A stretch of DNA of 64,000 bases from Glandiceps talaboti (Eukaryota; Hemichordata; Enteropneusta; Spengelidae). The DNA lies in the NCBI RefSeq assembly GCF_964340395.1, contig NC_135569.1, positions 10,167,540 through 10,231,539 on the forward strand, in the 5' to 3' direction. Below are positions 58,885-64,000 of this stretch, one piece after another; position 1 is the stretch's first letter; the number at the start of each line of letters is the position of its first letter. Made by a program: the position numbers and the translations under genes. The notes beneath the pieces are model-generated. The model made no database searches and had not been told where the DNA came from. It saw only the letters and a list, made by a program, of their open reading frames with translations.

Positions 58885-61282
58885 CATACTAGTACATAAG
58901 CATACATAGAGACAGACACATACATATATACATACATACATACATACATACATACACACGCACACACACACATACATACCTACATACATACATACATACA
59001 TACATACATACATACATACATACATACATACATACATACATACATACATACATACATACATACATACATACATACATACATACATACATACACACATATA
59101 GACAGACAGATACATAAAGGAAGAATATACCTCAGGAAAAAATTGAAAACACTACTCATGTAATACCTCACTCATCAACTTGTATGCTCATGGGTATCTT
59201 ACCTCCACCTATTTTAGATATCAAAACGTTGATGATTTACAAAATTGTACATGTATGTACGGTACTATCTACAACCCTTGCACCTATTTATTAGTCTGTA
59301 AGGTATGCCATGACAGGGCGCCCTCACACATCGGTCAACCCATTCCACAGAGAGGAGAGAGGAGGCCTATGAGGGAGGAACAACACAACATATCTTACAG
59401 TCTACTATTTATGGTATATTTGGTTTTAATATTACATGTCATGTCGGTTTTTGGGTGCTATTTAACTGGTACTGATTTAACTTGTTCGTAGAAACCCAGT
59501 GAATTAAGAGATTTGATCATGAAGACATTTCGAGAAGGATTAGAAGGACTTGTACTGAAAGATCTAAAGGTAAGTAAGTGATATTGACAAAAATAACACA
59601 TCTAAATTCACTATCAGTAGCAATTTGCCATAAAAACAAAAGATAATGTGATGCTGTCACTAGGGGGCATTGTGTAGGAGCATCAAGATGTATATGTACC
59701 AGACTAAGTGATTTTAGTGAAATTTTACAAGGTAAAAGTAAGGAACTACTACTAAACGTAACCAGAAATGTGCAATGAAAGAGTATTCTTACTTTACTGA
59801 AATAAATGAATAACTAACTAAACATAATATTCTTGATATATACAAATGTACTTTATGATTTTTATCTACTGTTTAATGCAGAGCATCTATGAGCCTGGTA
59901 AGCGTCACTGGCTGAAAGTGAAGAAAGATTACCTAGCTGAGGGGGCCATGGCTGATACAGCTGATTTGGTTGTGCTAGGGGCTTTCTATGGAACTGGCAA
60001 CAAAGGTGAGGAATGAATACTGCCCTCTGGAGTATGTGAATATGAAAGTTTACCAAAAAAAACTGTAATGTCAATATGATGATTGAGTAGCATGGCTTGG
60101 CCAATACTGTTTGCAGTTGTTTTGTTCAGCAAACAGTTTGCTAACAGTTTAGCAAAACAATGATGACACAATTTTTAGGTTGTGATGTGTTCGCAGACCA
60201 ATTTTAATGTAAGTTTTTTGAGATGCACGGATAACCAATCTGAAGGAATGACCCAGGAATTCACTTTCTCCATATTTTGACGTATGAATAAACATGACTA
60301 ATGTACACAATGGAAGACAATCTCCAACAACATGCATACATTTGACATGAGGACAAGTTGTTTGAGCAATTTTAGAATAAACAGTGCATGGCACGTACAT
60401 TTACTATTGTCATCAATGTTTGAACAGTCTTCCCCACAGTCTTCATCACTCTCACTCTTCACTCTTCTTTCTGCTCTGCTCTTAAAACTTACCTATTTCA
60501 ATCGTAACTCTTACTCACGTACACACTTCTCTCTACATCCTTCCATGTTTTCAATTATTTCTCTGTATCCATTCATTCTGTTAGTAGTTCTGTGTCTGCA
60601 CCTGGAGCTCTTCGGAGGACAGGCACATTAATTTGCTTTATTATCATTATTATTATTTGAATTTTGTATTGTGTAGACAACTTAGGGGTATAATGTGTCC
60701 ATTTTCATAATGTTTTTGACACAGGAAATTATGTCTGTCCAATGTCTATGGTCCCACCCACAAAATTGATTAACCGAACTGTCCTCATATCCGAACAAAA
60801 TCCATATCCCTGAGAAGTTCAGATAATCAGAGTTTTACTGTCTCAAAATATGCACATCTGATGCAGAAGGGGCCTGCTGTACACTGTGAAAGCATCATGG
60901 GAAATAAACAAAGTTAGGAGATGTACAAGTCTTGAACCTTTGCTCAAACACTACTGATGAGGCAATCTTCTGTCAGCAACTGTAACACAGACTATGATAA
61001 TGACCATTTTGCTTCTTAAATGCTGAGCTTGGTTTTAATATTATTTTCTTGCTCTGTAAATTAGGTGGTATAATGTCTGTGTTTCTGATGGGAGTGTATG
61101 ATCCAGTCACTATGAAATGGTGTACAGTGACCAAATGTAGCAGTGGTCATGACGACAAAACATTAGACCAAATCAACAAAGATCTCCAAGTCATCAAAAT
61201 CAGTAAAGATATCAAGAAAGTCCCTGGTTGGTTGAACGTCAACAAATCTTTGGTTCCTGATTTCATCGTAAAGGATCCAAAA
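51795..61282 (+). CDS. LIG3: DNA ligase III, 3' end beyond window
   Basis: ATP-dependent ligase that seals single-strand breaks, in the nucleus with XRCC1 and alone in mitochondria. Coding exons: 51795-52395, 53075-53227, 53861-54031, 54793-54899, 55176-55307, 55746-55903, 56526-56694, 57159-57383, 58163-58225, 58353-58432, 58720-58807, 59492-59569, 59882-60005, 61065-61282. These give 789 residues without a frame break. Residues 1-105 are a basic leader, a likely mitochondrial presequence. Met106 ([14 protein letters not shown]) matches the nuclear start of vertebrate LIG3. The PARP-type zinc finger follows (CKKC, HIGC), then the DNA-binding domain. The adenylation site is Lys520 in EIKYDGER; motif III is [10 protein letters not shown], motif [12 protein letters not shown], motif [10 protein letters not shown]. 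The OB fold follows. The last residues in the window (PDFIVKDPK) precede the remaining OB fold and the C-terminal region, which lie past 64000. The first ATG has T at -3 (weak); the internal one has G at -3 and G at +4. Confidence 0.97.
53226..53712 (+). repeat. 25-bp minisatellite built on a LIG3 splice donor
   Basis: About 20 copies of a 25-bp unit (gatggtaaggttattgtcat plus five variable bases). The first copy overlaps the true exon-intron junction (GATGATG, then gtaagg, at 53227/53228). Almost every copy carries an intact gtaagg donor. Confidence 0.95.
54945..55115 (+). mobile_element. 5'-truncated SINE
   Basis: In the LIG3 intron after the fourth exon. It matches the 21953-22306 family from the middle onward (gacctggtaggatagagg, gctttaatcctatg, ccaggggtaataattg). 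The tRNA-like head and the ATT tail are absent. Confidence 0.75.
58848..59105. repeat. (CA)n / (CATA)n microsatellite
   Basis: About 250 bp, beginning with CA repeats and continuing as cata units with short interruptions, in a LIG3 intron. Open frames of MYVC type on the minus strand are artefacts. Confidence 0.95.
60755..60840 (-). mobile_element. pogo/Tigger-type terminal fragment
   Basis: Read on the minus strand it begins cagtaaaactctgattatct, then gaacttctcaggg. This is the layout of a pogo/Tigger-like terminal repeat (CAGT start, then GATTAT.TGAAC). Only one end is present. It differs in sequence from the element at 62090-63324. Confidence 0.5.
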
Positions 61283-61439
61283 GTGAGTACACATTTATGG
61301 CTCTCCCTATAATAATGTATTATTTGGTACAGTCTGATTCTCTTTACTTGTATAAGGTCAGTTTATTATACACAATAGGGGTGGAGCATTGTCAAATTAC
61401 TGTTTGTGATAGTGTACACTATTTTATTTCAGTACATTT

Positions 61440-61765
61440 TGCCCCCACACACTGTAAACCTAGATATTTTCACTGAGAAAATTTGGTGAGTTTACAGCTG
61501 ACTTGGAATAAAGAAGGATAATATTTACATTGATGTTGTTAGATTACTAGTATTGGTTTCCAACTTTGCAGTCTCAACATTTGCTACAACAGCGACAGAC
61601 ATTGTTGAAGTTACACTAAAACTTAGAGATAATATCAGCAGTAAACACCAGGGTGCATACACTTAGTAACAGTCTTCAACCATTTCTCAAAGACTTATTT
61701 TTTTTTACGAAATTACCAGACTACTGCACTGTTAATGTACAAAGAGGTATTTTAGTCTCTACTTA
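61440..61765. repeat. diverged single copy of the 0.3-0.7 kb repeat family
   Basis: Contains tgtaaacctagatatttt, ctcaaagact, aaattaccagact and ggtattttagtc in the same order as the region from about 230 to 430. It has one copy of the 65-bp unit, whereas the left end of the window has six. Confidence 0.65.
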
Positions 61766-62089
61766 TGTTTTTGTTTTCCAGTGAAATAAGTGAAAATAAG
61801 TCTTTAGTGAAAATTTCCATGTTTTTATACAGTACATTTGTGAGGGCAAACATTGGTATATGTAAGGGAGAATATCATACAAGCTCAATAAATGAACTTC
61901 GTTTGTTTAAAGGGGGAGGAGGGCCTATTGTCAATGTGATTGCTGAACTTAATTTTTGCACTTCTAACTAAAATTTAAAAACTTTCACACCTTCAATAAT
62001 AACAGGTTTGATATTTACTACTGAGATGTTGATAAGTTGATAAAAAATTTACTTCAAATTTGAGATATAGTGTGGGGTTTCTGGTAGTA

Positions 62090-63324
62090 CAGTCAAACCT
62101 GTCTTAGCGGTCACCCTGACAGAGCGGCCACCTTCTTTAAGCGGTCACTTTGTGGCAGTCCCATGCAATTTTACATGTTAATGACACTTGATAGAACGGC
62201 CACCTCTTTAACGCGGTCAGCGGTCACCTATTACCGGCCCAATTTGGTTATTATACCGTGTATAACGGTCGGTATCTTTGAGTTGAAACTCTCAATTGAA
62301 ATAGAAAGTCGTCAGAGGTTGTCCGATGTTTTGTTTTATCGCCGTATCGGTGTGAAAACACACACCTCCTTTGGTTAACAATAGGCACTGCACTACGGAA
62401 ACAAGACAATGACGTAGTTCGTTCATGTTATTCACTACGGCCACACTGTGGGCATCACCCGGTAACATCAAACAGGGTGACCGTACCGCCAATAGACCCA
62501 CAGTAATGTCAACGATACCCGTTTAACACTTGCTGCAGTGCCGAAAGGAGTCAGAAACTTTACCGTACAAAGAAACATCGAAGTACAGTTGACAGGTCGT
62601 AGGTCAAAGTGCGTCATCACGTAACACGTGAACCACAGTCACTCTGTGCGTGAACGTAAACAAAACATCAATGGCGGCAACTGTGTTTCGGAGCGAGAGC
62701 TTCGTACATTTACCATTCTATGCTTTTGCATCGTAGCTATCACGTCGTAACAAATTGTATCGCAGCATTATTTACCGTTTATCATCGAAACCATGGCGAA
62801 GGCTGTTCGGAAGACGTTGACTGAACGAGAAGGTCAAGATTATCAGTCTGTACAAAGCAAGTGGTTCTGTGGGCTCACGCAAACTGGCTGAGAAGTATGG
62901 TGTTGGGCGTACCCAGATACTGATCATAAAGAAACGCAAGTCTGAATTTTTGGAGGAGTTCGAAAGCAACGCACCAGGTGATCGTAAAAGAAAGATTTGA
63001 AAGACGAAAAACTGTGTTACATAAATTTGTAATTGGACTAGACTATTCATGATTGATATTTTTCACAGAAACTGCAAAATTACTTCTAGAATGTTTGCAA
63101 AGCAGAGTTGTCATTGAATTGTAAATACATGTACATGTATTTTTGATGTGAGATTAAATAATTAGTTTTTAAACCCTTAATATTATGTTTAGTTTGTGTC
63201 CTTAACTTCTAAATGTTTTGGCCACCTGATTACAAAAACAACCAACCTCTACAGAAAGGCCACCTCTCTATAGTGGCCACATTTTGTTAGTCCCTTGGCT
63301 GACCACTATACACAGGTTTGACTG
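62090..63324 (+). mobile_element. pogo-clade DNA transposon, internally deleted
   Basis: A 1,235-bp element with terminal inverted repeats (left start cagtcaaacctgtcttagcg; right end ctatacacaggtttgactg) and TA on both sides (62088-62089, 63325-63326). Each end also has several copies of gcggtcac- or gcggccac-like motifs, which may be subterminal transposase sites. Inside is a CENP-B-type helix-turn-helix remnant (62793-63000) and no DDE domain. It lies in the LIG3 intron after the last visible exon. Confidence 0.88.
62793..63000 (+). pseudogene. transposase N-terminal HTH remnant (CENP-B type)
   Basis: ATG at 62793 opens a frame MAKAVRKTLTERE. A shift of frame near 62830 is needed to continue into KIISLYKASGSVGSRKLAEK and YGVGRTQIL, ending RKRKI and TGA at 63000. 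The spacing of the helices and the SRKLAEKYGV motif fit the psq/CENP-B_N helix-turn-helix of pogo/Tigger transposases. The catalytic DDE domain is absent, so the copy cannot be autonomous. Confidence 0.75.
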
Positions 63325-63326
63325 TA

Positions 63327-64000
63327 TTTTAATGTGTTTACAATCATGTTTTTACATTACATCAATCATAGTGGTGTGACCGCTACAATTTTTATGATGG
63401 TTTACATCATATATAAACGCACTTCTGAAGAAGGGGGTTTTGTTCTAAATGAACTATGTTCATTTATTTAGCTTGTGAAACATTATGCAATCATCCCTAA
63501 GAAAAGCAATGAATAGCAGGAGACTCCATACACAATCCGATTATCATTCCATCTCCTCACTTATGTCATAATCCATTTCAATTTGAATCATTTAGTCTTT
63601 ATCAAAGTGAAAGATAATTAACGTAGTCATCACCTAGCAACAAATGGATGTGTGTCATAAGGCAATAGTTGAATTGTAAGATTGACATTTCAGTGATAGG
63701 TACAAGGAAATGATTAACCTTGTTATGAGTTCTTAATTTACCTTGTTATGGGTTATTAATTCATATTACATCCAGAAATATGAAGCATTTGTATTATTAT
63801 ATACATGTGCTACCAATCTTGTTTTTAAGTCCACTAACGATGGTCTCTTTGAAGCCTTTTTAAAAAGAAACGACTTGTGCATCAACAGGATGAATCTGAT
63901 AATCACTTTCCTGTCTCTGTGATTTCCGTAGCAACCATTGTTGCTAAGGATGTACATTAAAAAATTTCACATCATAATTAGCATTCGCATCAGGAAGAAA
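63327..64000. other. LIG3 intron, nothing recognised
   Basis: The sequence after the transposon shows no match to the next expected LIG3 coding segment and no clear repeat. It is presumably intronic to the window edge. Confidence 0.5.

Noticed and set aside
62772-63050. Minus-strand frame of 92 codons
   Set aside because: It is the shadow of the CENP-B-type HTH remnant, which has the recognisable motif on the plus strand.

Overview
The window looks like nuclear DNA of an invertebrate animal. It is AT-rich and intron-dense, with short exons, GT-AG introns, many microsatellites, MITEs and tRNA-derived SINEs. Two conserved animal genes are recognisable: HPS3 (a BLOC-2 subunit) and LIG3 (DNA ligase III). 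The repeat style and the TSP1/EGF/Ig gene content suggest an invertebrate deuterostome such as a hemichordate or amphioxus. That last step is inference; no species marker is present.

Layout. 1-8.1 kb: repeats, plus two or three short minus-strand exons of an unrecognised membrane-protein gene whose 5' end may lie near 8.0 kb. 8.1-10.5 kb: intergenic, with a clean hAT-type MITE. 10.5-29.3 kb (+): HPS3; 18 coding exons located, and one small exon probably missed between 17.7 and 21.4 kb. 30.4-38.6 kb (-): a complete 11-exon gene for a secreted protein of about 589 residues (signal peptide, two Ig-like modules, three EGF-like modules, four TSP1 repeats), convergent with HPS3. 39.0-42.4 kb (+): a complete 5-exon gene for a single-pass TSP1 receptor-like protein of 443 residues, divergent from the secreted gene across about 410 bp. 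43.9-48.8 kb (+): a larger tandem paralogue of that receptor-like gene, whose signal-peptide exon I could not find. 51.8-61.3 kb (+): LIG3, 14 coding exons covering 789 residues, continuing past the window end. 62.1-63.3 kb: a degenerate CENP-B/pogo-type DNA transposon inside a LIG3 intron.

How the genes relate. HPS3 acts in biogenesis of lysosome-related organelles; LIG3 seals nicks in nuclear and mitochondrial DNA. They are housekeeping flanks. The locus of interest is the block between them: one secreted and two membrane-anchored TSP1 proteins. The two membrane proteins share an unnamed helical segment between TSP1 repeats and a conserved cytoplasmic C-terminus (DPNxIDW). Their internal introns are all phase 1, so cassettes can be shuffled or spliced in many combinations.

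A second theme is tandem duplication across coding-exon boundaries. It is seen at HPS3 exon 8 (acceptor), HPS3 exon 13 (donor), a LIG3 exon (donor, about 20 copies) and the last exon of the secreted TSP1 gene. The mobile DNA is mainly short non-autonomous DNA elements with readable target duplications: Harbinger-like (TTA), TTAA palindromes, hAT (8 bp) and a MULE-like foldback (9 bp). I saw no retrovirus-like, Polinton-like or CRISPR sequence and no stand-alone tRNA or rRNA gene.
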